Shown: piece after piece, positions 45,201 through 56,967 of the stretch
How the letters are laid out: every line of letters begins with the position of its first letter
How positions within the stretch are numbered: position 1 is the stretch's first letter
Notes under the pieces: generated by a model
Seen by the model: the letters and a program-made list of their open reading frames with translations, nothing else
The model's database searches: none
What the model was told of the DNA's origin: nothing
Translations under genes and position numbers: made by a program
Assembly: GCA_020744425.1 (NCBI GenBank)
Contig: JAGMUV010000005.1
Span: 930,001-994,000 of the forward strand
Reading direction: 5' to 3'
DNA from: Dactylonectria macrodidyma
Lineage: Eukaryota; Ascomycota; Sordariomycetes; Hypocreales; Nectriaceae
DNA: 64,000 nucleotides

Positions 45201-48200
45201 CCAGGTCGTTGGCACTCCAGCATTCATTCCTATGTGCCTGGGGTCCGTTGACAAACTAGGGCTTAACTCCTGAATCTCCCAATCGAGACACGCCACCATC
45301 ATCATGCCAATGGCATTTGCTATGGCCTTGTTTGAGAACTGCGAAATCTTGCATGCTTGCTCGCATCGCATTACAGAATCGGGTAGTTGCAGAGCCGACC
45401 ACGGGAGCGTCGGATTGAATTCCTTGACGAAACACAACGTCGTCCTCGCCGCATGGGCCACAAGCGCGGGTCACCAGTTTGCACCTCATCACCTCAATGT
45501 TTCGAATTGCCACTCTAGCACAAGACCCAAGTCGCACAGCACCCCTTGGGCCGCTTCAAGTTTGCGGGGATGCAAGAAACCGGCACGATTGGCCAGTTCG
45601 GTAAATGGATTGAGGCCTGTGCGATATTCTTCACGAACCCGATGGGTGAGTGTACAGTGCCATGGACCGGACTACGAACGGCCAGGCGGCCCAGAGCACC
45701 GTTCAATGTCGACTGTGTCGTATAGATTCTAGCGTCTCACATGTCGACTCGGTAGCCATTCGGCCGGCTCAAGGCCTCCGGCATACCAAGTGGTACCCCG
45801 CTCGTCCTGGACTGTCAGAAAAAAAAATGCCAGAACCAACACAAACAGGGATTGGATCATGGGATTTGAAGATTGACAAGGACCGTCTTCAAGGAAGTCA
45901 TGTTGTTGTGTCTCGTGGCCGTCAATCGTCTCACCTAAGAAACTGCTTTGGCGCACATTGCCACTGGGTTGGTGGAGGAGTTGCCTTGGGCTGGTGGAGT
46001 CACCGTCGTCGAAACCAACATGGACATGGGGGATCGCAAAGAAGCACCGAGAGGAGTAATTCGCCATGACCAAAGGGGCGATCTATGAGAAATGCTGACG
46101 AGTGGTCATGGCTGGTCTTGGCCCGAGGCCCACGAACCGAAAGATGGCGCCCAAATCGGGTTGGTGACCTGCATCCGAATTCGTTGACCATGACGCGGGG
46201 ACGCAGAGTTGGTTCCTTGACGAGCGTAACCCCTGGTCTCAATCACGCAACCCAACCCTATCACTCACTCGCTGGTGAGGGGTTAAGTGGAGGCCTTGCT
46301 AGGAGCCTTGCCTCTCCCCAGCTGAAAGATGCTGGCGAGCGAGGCAGTGAAGGATGGACATCGCCGAGCATCCAACCAGAGACCAGCATTGATATCAACA
46401 TGGTTGACGCGAATAGGTTCCCCCCGGGGATCCGAGGACTATTGGATGCTAGCGTTGCGAGAACTGAAGCGGGTGGGTAAGAATAGATTTGTTGCCTTCG
46501 ACACCATGTCGTCTCTCCTCAGAGACAAGGCGTCCGAAAACTGCCGAGAATGAACATGGAGTCGCAAACTTCTTGTCATTGAGAAGTCAGTCGCAATGTG
46601 GTTTCCCCCGTTCAATGCATTCGCTCACCAAGATCTTCGACTTCGCGGAAGTCACCGGAAGGTGGCCCACTTATCGGACTCCTTTGAAGAGGCTCTGAAT
46701 GAGAGAACCAATCCACCAACAAGAGAATCTGTCTGGTTGAAGTTGAAATGCGGTGGAAACGCAGTTGGACACGTTCACTGGCGTACCATTCAGCCGAAGA
46801 AACAAGGCAGGACCTGGTATGCGATTGAACCATGGTTTATGGTTGGCTTGAAGCTCAGCCTTGTTTGCTTTTGTGAGAGCTGGCATCTGCAGCGCCTTTT
46901 GGTGGACCAATGTAGGCGATGCCGGGCCCGTCTCAGACATGGCCATGCCAGACCAGGCCCGCTTCAACGAACCCCCGCACTATCTTCAGCGCTGCCACTG
47001 GATGATTGCATTGCGCCGTCGAAGTTTGCTCGTTCAGCTGCCACTTCAGCGATCAATTCTCGGAGGCAAAGAACCCAATTGAGCGACCGATGGTGAGATT
47101 TCGCGATCTGGGTTTCGGGAGGCCTGGACCAGGTGCCCCTGTTCAAAAACCGGGTTCGTGCGGCGGTCATACGTGCTAATCGCCCTGGTTCATCATCGCA
47201 AGGCATGCTAATGCTGGTCAGCCAGGATCAATTGTGGGGTTGGTTCATGTTGATGGTGCAAGCGTCCAAACCGCGTCCGAACTGGGCAGGCGGTTGGAAT
47301 AAGAAAGCCATCAATGAAGACTTTGGGGTTGAGAAACATTCTTGGATCGCAGAATGATGCAGACATGTTCTTCTGTTTCTGGCATGTGAAGCTTGAGTTG
47401 TACGGGCACGGTTTGTGCTATGCAGCTCTTGTTGAATTGCTTACTGTGGGATTCTAATCGTACGTTTCCTAGGCCGCTGGCTTGTGATGACGTACTTGCT
47501 AGCGTAGGTCCGTTTGGGGTTGAGACAGCTCGAGCTTCTGTGCCGTTCTAGAGCGATCAAGATAATTAATTACTGGGGATCTACGACCAAAGAAAGCAAA
47601 GCCTTTCTCAGACGTGTTGGCGTGTGACGGCGCGACGCCTGGGCATCACCCCATCGTCCTATCTCGCATCACTAACTCTGACTTCGTACGGAGATGATGA
47701 GACTCTAGCAACCTTAATTGGCGCATCGTATGGGTTCGGGCATGGGACGGTTGAGGCCTAGATCGAGGTTCATCTAAGAGTTCTTTGTTGGTGGGTGCCA
47801 GCCACCGGCAACCCAAACACCGGGATGGTTCTAGGATGGCTTGGGGTCGTTGATCGGCGCACTCAACGCGTCTGACACGCGTAAGGCTGCTGCTGCTTGG
47901 CTGACACCACGATGACCTTTTTGCCAGGATTATTTGTTGACATTTGATGGTTTTGATCAAGGAAAGATGATCACCTGCATAACTCGCTGCAGACGGCGCT
48001 GTATTAGTTTGTGGCCTAACCAGCCGGCCCTATCTGCACGTCGAGCCGGGTCTCATCAGCTCGTGTTCATCAGTTCTTGAGCAAGTCCAACAGGAGCAAC
48101 AAGGCGATCAGGGGGGGATTATTAATTGGGGCATCATCCTCTGATAGGGCCTTCAAGTCGCTTGAGGGGGTCCCAAGGCCGAGCGCCGCAGTGATGGCGT

Positions 48201-49474
48201 TTCGCCCAGCTCCGTCGAAACCTTGCTTTGCTCGGAATCGGTATTCCTTGGGGTTCTCGATTGGACGCGACGCAGCGCAATCCTTGGTAGGAGGCGCGTA
48301 CAAAAAGGTACAACAGGTTTTCCCGTTATGGAATACGACGATGGTGTGCTGGCAACTACCGTACATTGTATCCGTACCAATGCCCTTCCACAACCCAGGT
48401 ACGCGTGCCAATTGGCATTGCCAAACGGCTAGCAATATGCAGCTGATGGAGCTGATAGGAAAGGCTTTGGCGCAGCTGAAACTATGCATGGGGAGATGGT
48501 GTTTGCAGTCTGCAATCTCCTCTAATCTATACGGATGCGTGCCAACAGATGCATCTTGCACCATGAACTATTGTGCGCCACAGACAAGGCGCCGGTTCCA
48601 AGTGATTGCGTTGTCGATCGCTGCGTCCAGGAAATCTTATTAAAAAAAGAAAATTGTTGGCCATGACAGCGCCGAGTCGCCAACAAAACGCTATGCCACA
48701 CACATTCCGCCTGTCAGGCCCTAGAAAGCCAAGACGCGGGCTTGTCTTGGGGGAGCAGCCAGGCGTAGGCGCAATCTCGGTCCCCCATCGCCTCTCTAGC
48801 AGGGCAGCCTTGCTCGCAGCCCAGAAGCTGGCGGTGATGGCAACGAGGGCAGTTTGTCTTGAGTGGCTGCAGATGCCGCACCTCATCTCGCTCACCCCGG
48901 CCACCGCTCAACGAAACCTCCATGCCATGCTGGACAGTACGCAGCACGCAGTGCCACTGCGGCGTACGGAGTATGTACTCTCGACTCTCGCTCGGCCTGG
49001 GCTGCCCCTGGCGATGAACGCGGCGCTTTGATAGGGCTGGGACGGACTCAACGGAGTAAGACGTCGGCCAGGCGATGAGCCATGGGTACGGACTAACGCC
49101 GAGATACCTACGGTACTTGCCGTTACAGCAGACAAGCATACGGCAGCAGCCATGTAGCAATCTTGTGCGACCAGCGCCCTGGAGCCGCTGTACGACGTAG
49201 CGCACACGGCCACGGTTGCGCGACACGGCCCTGTCGACGATATTCCTCCCTAGGAAATCAGCCTGTGGTAATACGGCGCAGCTGGTCGAGAAGAAAGCAA
49301 TTCGTTGCGCGCTGCCAGGCCAAGCGAGAAAGGGTGAGAGACGGGATGGGGGAACGGATTGCCGCCGCGGGCCGCAGCATGTCGAAATGACGGGTGACGG
49401 CATCCCGTTGAGCGCCAGCCGACTGTGTGGCTTGTGGCCAGCTGCTGCATTGCATCTTTTGGCTTGAGTATTGC

Positions 49475-49576
49475 GGTGTGTGGTGTGTTGTTGCGTGTTG
49501 TTGTTGTTGTTGTGTTTTATTGTGTGTGTGTGTGTGTGTGATATATGCGTGTATACGTGTGTATGTGTGTGTGTCG
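49475..49576 (+). repeat. GT/GTT microsatellite
   Basis: GTT repeats pass into a perfect (TG) run at about 49520-49540, followed by interrupted GTGT. Alternating purine-pyrimidine of this kind can adopt Z-DNA. It creates a long spurious antisense frame rich in His and Thr. Confidence 0.8.
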
Positions 49577-49825
49577 TGCCGTGATAGGAAGCGGCTTGGA
49601 ACATACTCTCACAAAACAGTCGCACTCGCACACCATCTCTCATCAACTTCAGGGACGCATTTGGCTCCCGTCGTCGAGGCGCCCGGGGTTGAACGAGATG
49701 GAGGGTCAGCCAAGACGACGAACCAACGGGATGATGCTGGCAGCAGCTCAGCACCGCGGCCTCATACCGGTCGCTCCAGGATCAGGCGACCAATACCATC
49801 TAACGCTAGGGGTTTATCGTTAGAA

Positions 49826-49837
49826 GGGGGGGGGGGG
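49826..49837 (+). repeat. Poly-G run
   Basis: About twelve consecutive guanines, a homopolymer prone to sequencing and replication slippage. Confidence 0.7.
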
Positions 49838-50496
49838 ACGCAAGATGCATGCTTTCAGCTCAACCTCCTCTGCGGCCAACTTCCTCTCTTGTCCGATGGC
49901 GGCCGGGGTTGCGACCACGAGGTGACCAGATTAGGCCCAGATCGTCGACTTGATTGGCGTCGTTCGTGCGCTTGAAACTAGATGTCGTGGCTCCAGTAGA
50001 TGGCATCTCCTCTTCGTGTTTGCGATGATTGCGACGATGTTTCGCGATTGGTGTTGACGTGTGCTCTATCTTGAGTCCCCCCCGGTGGTCCAGCACTGCG
50101 ATCCTTCTTCCCAGGGCCTTGGGCCTGTCAGATGTGCGATCAAGCACTCTGCTTGCATGCAGCTTCCTCCGGTTAGCCCTGTGGTGAACAGATCCAGCAT
50201 GGCCATCTGTGCGGCGCTTGGGGCGCGCTCTCGTAGTTTTGCCACCCTATAGCACATATCCGGACTTCACTGAGGCGGGTTGTTTCAATGCCCTCTCTAC
50301 AATTCTCTGGACATTGAAATAATTGCTATGTTAAACTGATGTAAAAAAATCTTTGCTCCATTGATTAATATTACGTACAAAAGGCATCAGGCATGAAAGT
50401 GGCCGTTAATAAATGACAACTCTAGAGCAGGACAGGTTGATTCGTAAAATGATGCACCACGAATACTAATGCCCAACTTCAACAGTTTCCTATCCA

Positions 50497-52911
50497 CTAC
50501 GTTCCATTGAGCCAACCTAAGCTCGGCTCGTAATTGAACAACCCCATCATCGTGTCTTCGGTCCATATAGTCGAAGTATTGATGCCAAATTCCGGGCCAG
50601 GCGCTCCAGCTCGGGGCATGATTCGGGCATTGGTGACAGATGTACTTAAGGCGTAGTGCTGCTGAGGAACAACATCATGCTGTAATGGAGCGTTGCAGAC
50701 GGCGGAAGGTCCGCTAGATGTTGGGTTCGTCGTGGCCTCGAATCGTTGCGGCTGACTCGGTATTTGAGTTGCTGGGGCTGGAAGCGACGACGGTTGATTG
50801 TCATGCGACTCGAATAGAGGTCGACAAAGCTCGACCAGCTTCGAGAAGAGGTCATGGAGTCGCGCAACTGCCTTGTTGCCAGACGCATATCGGGCAAACC
50901 CTTTGGCGACTTTGTCTATAAGTTGGAAGTCGTCTGTAGACGATGTGCTCACGACATGGCAGAAGACGACGAAGAAGGGGCACAGGGGATAGGCATGGAT
51001 GGTCCTACACAGAGGGCTAAATCAGTTCTTATGGAAAACACCTCAGTGGAAACAGCACTTACCAAGCAATGAATTTGGGATATTCCGCATCAGCTGCATG
51101 ATCACCGTTGCGCAACTCCCTGTCCTGCAAGGCGGACAGGGCAAGCAGCGCGTTGCGAGCTGAAGCAAGACATCGTTGGTGCGTCTCTGGATCGGATCCG
51201 ACGTACGGGCTCAGTCGGAGGATTGCCGTGTCGAGAGAATAAAACGGGAACTCGACGAAGAAGATCATGTCTCGGGCTGCCGCGCCTTGGCTGGGGACGG
51301 TTTGCCGAAGCTGGCAGCATAGTCAGACCATTGTTATTTCTTATAGTGACTCGGACGGAGCGTGATAACTGACCTTGTTGATCTTGGTAAATATCCTGCC
51401 CAGTCGTTTCTGGATGGCAGAGATGGACATGTTTACGGCAATGCCATCCTGCGTCCTCGTTCGAGGATTGGACGCTCTCCAGGCCAGAACTGTGTTTTGG
51501 ATGCATGCGAAATCCCCCAGCAGGTCGGCGACAGAGACGAGGAACGGAGGGAAGTTTGGGTGTGACAGCCAGGCTTTATTCACCTCTAGATCGGGCAGCG
51601 AAGGTGATCTTCCGAGATGCATTGACAACAGCCTATCCATGAGAAAGCACCAGTATACGCACCCTTGGATTTCGTATTCTTCCTCCGTCTGCGGAGGCCT
51701 CGAGGAGTTCTCGGATTTGTGGTAGCCGAGCGTCATCAGGGCTCGGCTTGCGAAGGCGATGAGGTTCCAGCTCCTGGAAGCGTCGCCGGTGAGGTGGGTG
51801 AATACGCCCTAACAAGTTCATTAGCAGACATACCGGGGTGCAATATGAAGTCTATACTTACACCACATACGAGCGCTTGGCAGAGGCCGAAGGTTGGCTG
51901 AGCCATCAAGCTGATATTGTTCAGGGCCTGGGACATGAGACCGCGATACCTGTCCTTGGACGCCTTGATGTGCTTCTTGAGAGGATCGCCGTCTTCCAGG
52001 GGCGGCCATAGGGTGAAGAGTGTGTAAGTCTTGAAGTGGACACAGACTTCATACTCGACCAGTGTCTGACCGCTCACTGTTCCGTCGACAAGCGCATTTC
52101 CCATCTTCTCCAGGGTCTTGGGGAGGATGTGGTCTGGAAACTGCATCTTGTTTGAGCCTTTGAGACGGCTTGTCATTTCTGTCAAGTGCCGTTAGAGAGC
52201 TTTCGAGGGACAAGTTGAAAGAGTTTACCCTTTATGAGCAGTATCAATGTCTCAGGTGGAAAAGGCGGCAGAGGCGATGGATAGCCAACGCCTGGCATCT
52301 CCTCTGCTGTTGTAGCATCGTTGGACCGATCGGACACGCGGGTGACGAAGTCAAGAGCGGCTTCCAGAATAGTCCGCCTGTTGCGCAAGAGATCCTTGCT
52401 CTGCTTGAGCTCGATCTGTATAAACTCAGAGGCCTGGGCGTCGACTGGAGAGCTGGGCGTCAGAGCTGGCGTCTTCCGGAGCGGGCGATAAGATTCCTTG
52501 CTATTATCGTCGTCGTCGGCGTCTAGCTCTCGCTTCACGCCGCGGGAGCTGCTTCTCCGCTGAGAGGCTTCTGGTGGGATCGACATCTTGGTACAAGAAT
52601 CTAAGGGCCTCACATTGTTGGCAGACGGATCTGCAACTGAGTCCGTGCTTGGGGATGGGGATGGGAGGACGTTGGTGTTGTTGTTGGCGGGAATCTCTGG
52701 GACTGTCCATCGCCTTTTAGTTGCTTCGTACTGTCGCCCGCTGGAGTCGAGTTGTCTTGTTGGCTGGAGATAACTTTTTTGTTTGTGTGGGATGTTCACC
52801 ACTCACCCAGCAAATGCCTTGGGTTGCGGACCCATCCTCGGATGAACTCGAGGAGGCGTAATCTCTTCTGTAAGCTGTCGTCGTCGTTGTATTGCAAAAG
52901 GACAATGTCAT
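50497..52911 (-). CDS. Fungal transcription factor with middle homology region, no Zn2Cys6 seen
   Basis: Six exons join in frame: 52911-52807, 52763-52229, 52178-51862, 51808-51374, 51310-51063 and 51004-50497. Introns are 43-63 bases with GT-AG borders. The product is 715 residues. Residues ~250-480 match the fungal-specific transcription factor middle homology region: 'SRSWNLIAFASRALMTLGY', then 'CVYWCFLMDRLLSMHLGRSPSLPD'. The N-terminal 150 residues are Ser/Pro/Asp-rich with a basic patch ('SSSRGVKREL'). The Cys6 DNA-binding cluster normally expected at the N-terminus is not visible in the predicted protein or just upstream. Either an upstream exon is missed or the protein acts through partners. 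The C-terminal ~100 residues are low complexity and may activate transcription. The target genes are unknown. The first exon and its start are the least certain part. Confidence 0.78.
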
Positions 52912-55900
52912 GAGCGTCTTCTAAACGAGAGTCGGGCTCTGAAATGTCCCCGCTACACACTAGAAATCTTGAAAGAAAGTAAAAGAGTTTCTGAGTATGG
53001 AGAGCAAACGAGCCCAGAAAGAAGTACATGTAGCCTGGAGCGAGGACAAATAAACTCAGCTTGTCTGGAATGCGACGAGCGCCCAATCCGCCACAGATCA
53101 CCAGTCGTCCGACTGCCCCGTTTAATACTGTTCAGCTAGAGCTCCAAAGGCATCTAGAAGAACGCTTGGTGTCGGATAAAGTTGCGAGCTATCCGTCGCC
53201 GCCAACGATACACTTTCGTTGGTGCCCAGAAGTGCCACCGCGTGTTGGAAATGACAAAGAGAGTACCCATAATAGATTCTATGACCAATAGTGTCATGGC
53301 CAAGATCGACAATCGACGGTTGGAAGTTGTGCTACCGCTTTGAGTTCCACAAGGAGTTAGACCTAGTTAATATACTTAGTTTCATCCATCTACGGTCGCC
53401 ACAGCCTCGAGTCTTGGTTTGGTCTAAGAAGCTCACCATTGAACCTTGTGAAGAGGGGAGAAAAAGGACACAGGAACGCATTAATATGAGAGTATCGATT
53501 TTGTGAGGCTGCGAAGGGAAGGTGGTTGTCTGCTTCAACCTCGGTGGGCGTGGATTAGAAGTTGCAGGCTCGCTAGCGGTAGGTATCTGGGATAGGCAAG
53601 TTACAGATGATGCTAGGTTTGGGGCGAACTGAACAGGTATTGGAAAATGCATTTCAAATTGTCACAAAGACTGGTGTGTGTAAGGATGACTCTTGACGGC
53701 GACAGACTGCAATCCATCGGGTGGAGAACATGTCTGGACTTGATGCGACATCCCTAGCTTGATGGCTCCTTGTAGCTGATATCTAGACCAATGCGACAGA
53801 GCTGGACAGAATGTTATTCCCTGTGGCAACTGAGCAATGATCCCGTGGTGACAACCTGTCCCTGATGATTGTAGATAAGGTGTGGTGCCAAGCTTTTCAG
53901 CCAGGCTTCACTGGGGTAGGAACTAGAAAGAGGATATTTTAGTGATCGGCAGTGGCATATTTAACTATTGGTGGTGATGGTTCTGCCGACGATGATCATG
54001 AGAACAAGGGGATGAAGCGTTTAGTTACAGGTCATCTTGAGTTCCAGTGAGATCGTCAGTCTCTGCAACAGGGATGAGGCGACCGGACTCACCAAAGGAC
54101 AGACGTAGATCCTAACGCTGATGGCTGTATGAAGATGGGATCCGAAAGCCGCTACTTGACCGAACTGCCTAGACAAGCTAGTCAGTAACCGAGTTTGGCT
54201 TTGCCCTGTTTAAATACAATCCGGACGCCATCTGCCTCCATTTATAACCTTGTTGCGCCACGAGAGTCCCTCTGGAATCGGCTCTATGCTCATCATGTTA
54301 TTGACAGCCTCCATCACACAGTCTTGGGCCTAAAGTCTCCGAGCACTCTTACGTTCATACTTCGACAACGAAATACGGACTGTTAGGAAGTCGTGTTTGG
54401 GCATGTTTATGCAATAAAATCATATGACATTCTGTACCTAAAGCTTATATGAATTATCGACTTTTAAATCCTCGTTATGTCTAAACTTGTTCGCAAATGC
54501 AGGTGTAAGAATGCCAAGTGTTCAGGTAAAAATTGGATTTGCCTACGCGAGTGTATTCGTAGATCTCAGCGTGGGAGGAGGTTTGTAAAGCTCGCTTTCC
54601 ATCATACCCGGTTCCTCGCCCAACGCTTTTTCTTCCGTCGAAAGTATCTCAATTGGCCTGTTGGGCAATGACTAGAGAGGTTCCTTGCCCTTGCACTTCC
54701 CCGTAGAGGTACGATCCTTCATCATTGCAGACGAGGCCGTACCGAAAATTACCGCCCCCTCGTCCTCCAACTTCTCCGACGCTGCGGTTCGCCCGCGTGA
54801 CCGTGAACCGGACAGAATCTCCTGTAAGCGGAAACATGAGCAACGGAACGAGAATGGCTTCTTGTATGGCTCGAATAGGAAATCGCCTCGTTGCCACCAG
54901 AGCCGAGTTGATGTGAGGTATTCATGACTCAAGCGACACCCGGCTACGATATAGAGGTCCTTTAAGATATCAACAGTCGTGGAAAGGTGGTCCTTCCCTT
55001 TGGGCACAGATCTTAAGCATGGCACAGGCGCATTACTTTCGTCAACAACTCCCATGAATCCGTACCCCGCCGCTTTGTCTTAAAGGGAGTTCCGAGGGGC
55101 CTATCGGTGTAACCATCCATCTGGACGCCCTCGTCGAGCAGGAACTCCAGCATAGACCAGATGCTTGTCGCCATGTCTCCAACGGTCTCGTCGTCATCCG
55201 AAACCATAATAATCTCATTGAGCCGCAGGTTCTCGGCTGAAGTACTTCCATTCTTAAAACAGATCTCTCTGTCTTTGTTGATAAACGCTTCCTACTGGTT
55301 AAGGTTCTGTATCTAAGTAAGCCTGAAAAGTGATCAATTATGTACTATTCTTTAGCTAAAACTCTATATGATACTCTAAATTTAGGCCTCATTTGTGTCT
55401 AATAATCTTCATCATAAAGATGTTGAATTCTCGAGTAAGAGTGGAGTGTATTGAGCCTAAGATTGCTGTAAGAGGCCTGCGAGATTGGAGCAATGCGACA
55501 GTTTAACCACATTGTAATTGCTTCGAGTTGGTATATCATAGATGATAGATGACTAGACCTTGGAAAGAAGCAGGCTGGATGATTCAAGCAGTCGTCTGCG
55601 GGTCTCACATTTTCAGGTCACAGTTTGAGTGTATGGGGATATTTGGCCCAAGACTTTACGAAAGCGCTGTGTACTTGATCTAAGCGCTGTAAGCTCAACC
55701 CAACGATGCTGCACCACCTGTCCATGTCGCAGACTCTTCTTTGCCTTCCCCGGGCACTCACAGAAGACGACACCATCACGGGCCACCCGGGATAAGTCCT
55801 CTCACCCTCTCTGACCAATACATGCGACCACAGCCTCAGGAGAACTCGGGATCCCGTCCGCTCTCCCCTAGATAAACCTGTCGAGCGCTGGAGTAGTAGT

Positions 55901-56967
55901 CGGGTCGGTGACGACCGGCGAATGCCCGGTGTTGCATGTTCTTTTTGCCTGAAATGGATATTTTTGATGCGTTGTTCTCTCACTTTTATTCACTCACCAC
56001 ATACACCTAAATGGTGGGCGAAGAAGGTATGATGTGGTGGCTGCGAGGAAGAGAGGCTTCCTCGTGTAAGTGAGGTTTTGTCGTTGTTAGTTGCTGTACA
56101 ACCACTGCAACAAGAAACCCCACCGTTTGTTAGACTGGACCTAAATTCTATGCCCGAACCAAATTGGTGGAACACAATAAAGAGCTCAGACGAAATTGGC
56201 GTCATTGTAGACTTGACCGCGAAGGTGGTTGGTCGTATGAGGGAGATGCTAGTTTGGTTACCTGCGGATCGGGATGTTGCGTGTTTGCTCTTTACGGTTC
56301 GTCTCGTTTATCTCAACCAGGCTAGACCACTGGATCACCAGACCCATCAGCGAAGCATCCAAGATTGCACTAGAAGTGTTTTGCATAAACACGCCATGTC
56401 ATCTCTTCGTCAGCGTAATTTTCCTGTGTCGAGGAAAGCTGGAAAGAGAGAGCTTTAGTGGACGCAGGGAGGATTAGCGGTCTGCGTTACAGCGCAGGTT
56501 TCCGAAACCCCGCGCTAAATTACCCCGCTAAGCCGCTGCATCACAGGGCACTCGTCGCTGGAATTCCCAGGGGATCGTAGTGCAACCAAAACCAACCACT
56601 CACCGCTCTGAATTCGTACGCCCCCTGCAGCGTTAGCGCAGCAGCACAAATCACATGCATGACGCACCAGGCGCACTTGCGGGTAGCTCGCCCACCAGAT
56701 CGTCAGAATCAACCCACTTCATCCCGTCCGTTTGATGGCTGCGCTTGCGATTGGCGAGTCGGATGAGGCTTGACAGGTCTCTCAACAGTTGGTTGTTGAC
56801 ATCTCGGGTCCATCTTAGTCCTCTTCTTTCTTTCTCCCTCCTCAAAAGCCCCGCCGTTACCCTGCCCTGCCCTCCTCTGGGAGTAGTTGGCCTCTCTCCT
56901 CATACTCATCGGGATCCCCCGCCCTCAACACAACCCCTCACGGCTGCAGCATCACCAACCACCCGCA
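52912..56967. other. Intergenic region with few features
   Basis: About 4 kb holds no intact gene that I can support. Short frames at 54477-54671 (Cys/Arg-rich), 55618-55983 and 56078-56458 lack family features. The part around 55240-55420 is AT-rich. A possible relic at 54655-55251 is listed separately. The right end is the promoter of the J-protein gene, pyrimidine-rich at about 56815-56900. Confidence 0.45.
54655..55251 (-). pseudogene. Possible gene relic
   Basis: On the minus strand two stretches have protein-like composition but lie in different frames. One is 'WSMLEFLLDEGVQMDGYTD' (about 55170-55110), reminiscent of an ankyrin-type helix pair. The other is a Gly/Val-rich segment ('NFRYGLVCNDEGSYLYGE', about 54755-54700) that follows an acceptor-like TTACAG. 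A stop lies between them and no start or intron joins them convincingly. It may be a decayed gene fragment or chance. Confidence 0.25.

Larger units (their letters stand above)
33559..50496. other. 16.9-kb gene-poor region between cyclin and transcription factor
   Basis: I find no protein gene that can be supported here on either strand. The longest frame (minus strand, 48714-49754) is driven by GT/CA repeats and has no domain. The others are short, overlapping and rich in Arg, Ser or Cys, as random GC-balanced DNA gives. No tRNA, 5S rRNA or transposon-like frame was recognised. The composition stays mixed, not AT-rich, so it is not a classical RIP block. It could hold long untranslated or non-coding transcripts, cyclin regulatory DNA, or genes with many small exons that I cannot see. 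Confidence 0.5.

Noticed and set aside
38789..47882. ACGCGT (MluI cell-cycle box) sites at 38789, 43352, 47866 and 47877
   Set aside because: Four hits in 17 kb is the chance expectation, and they lie 5-14 kb from the cyclin.
48070..48564. 164-codon minus-strand frame
   Set aside because: It ends in a Leu run encoded by simple sequence. No homology was recognised and overlapping frames are equally long.
48714..49754. 346-codon minus-strand frame, the longest in the gene-poor region
   Set aside because: Its length comes from the GT/CA microsatellite (His/Thr runs), and the rest looks random.
54477..54671. 64-codon Cys/Arg-rich plus-strand frame
   Set aside because: It lacks a signal peptide and a spaced Cys pattern, and lies in AT-rich intergenic DNA.
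56078..56458. 126-codon plus-strand frame
   Set aside because: It starts with ATG, but no motif, codon bias or neighbour context supports a gene.
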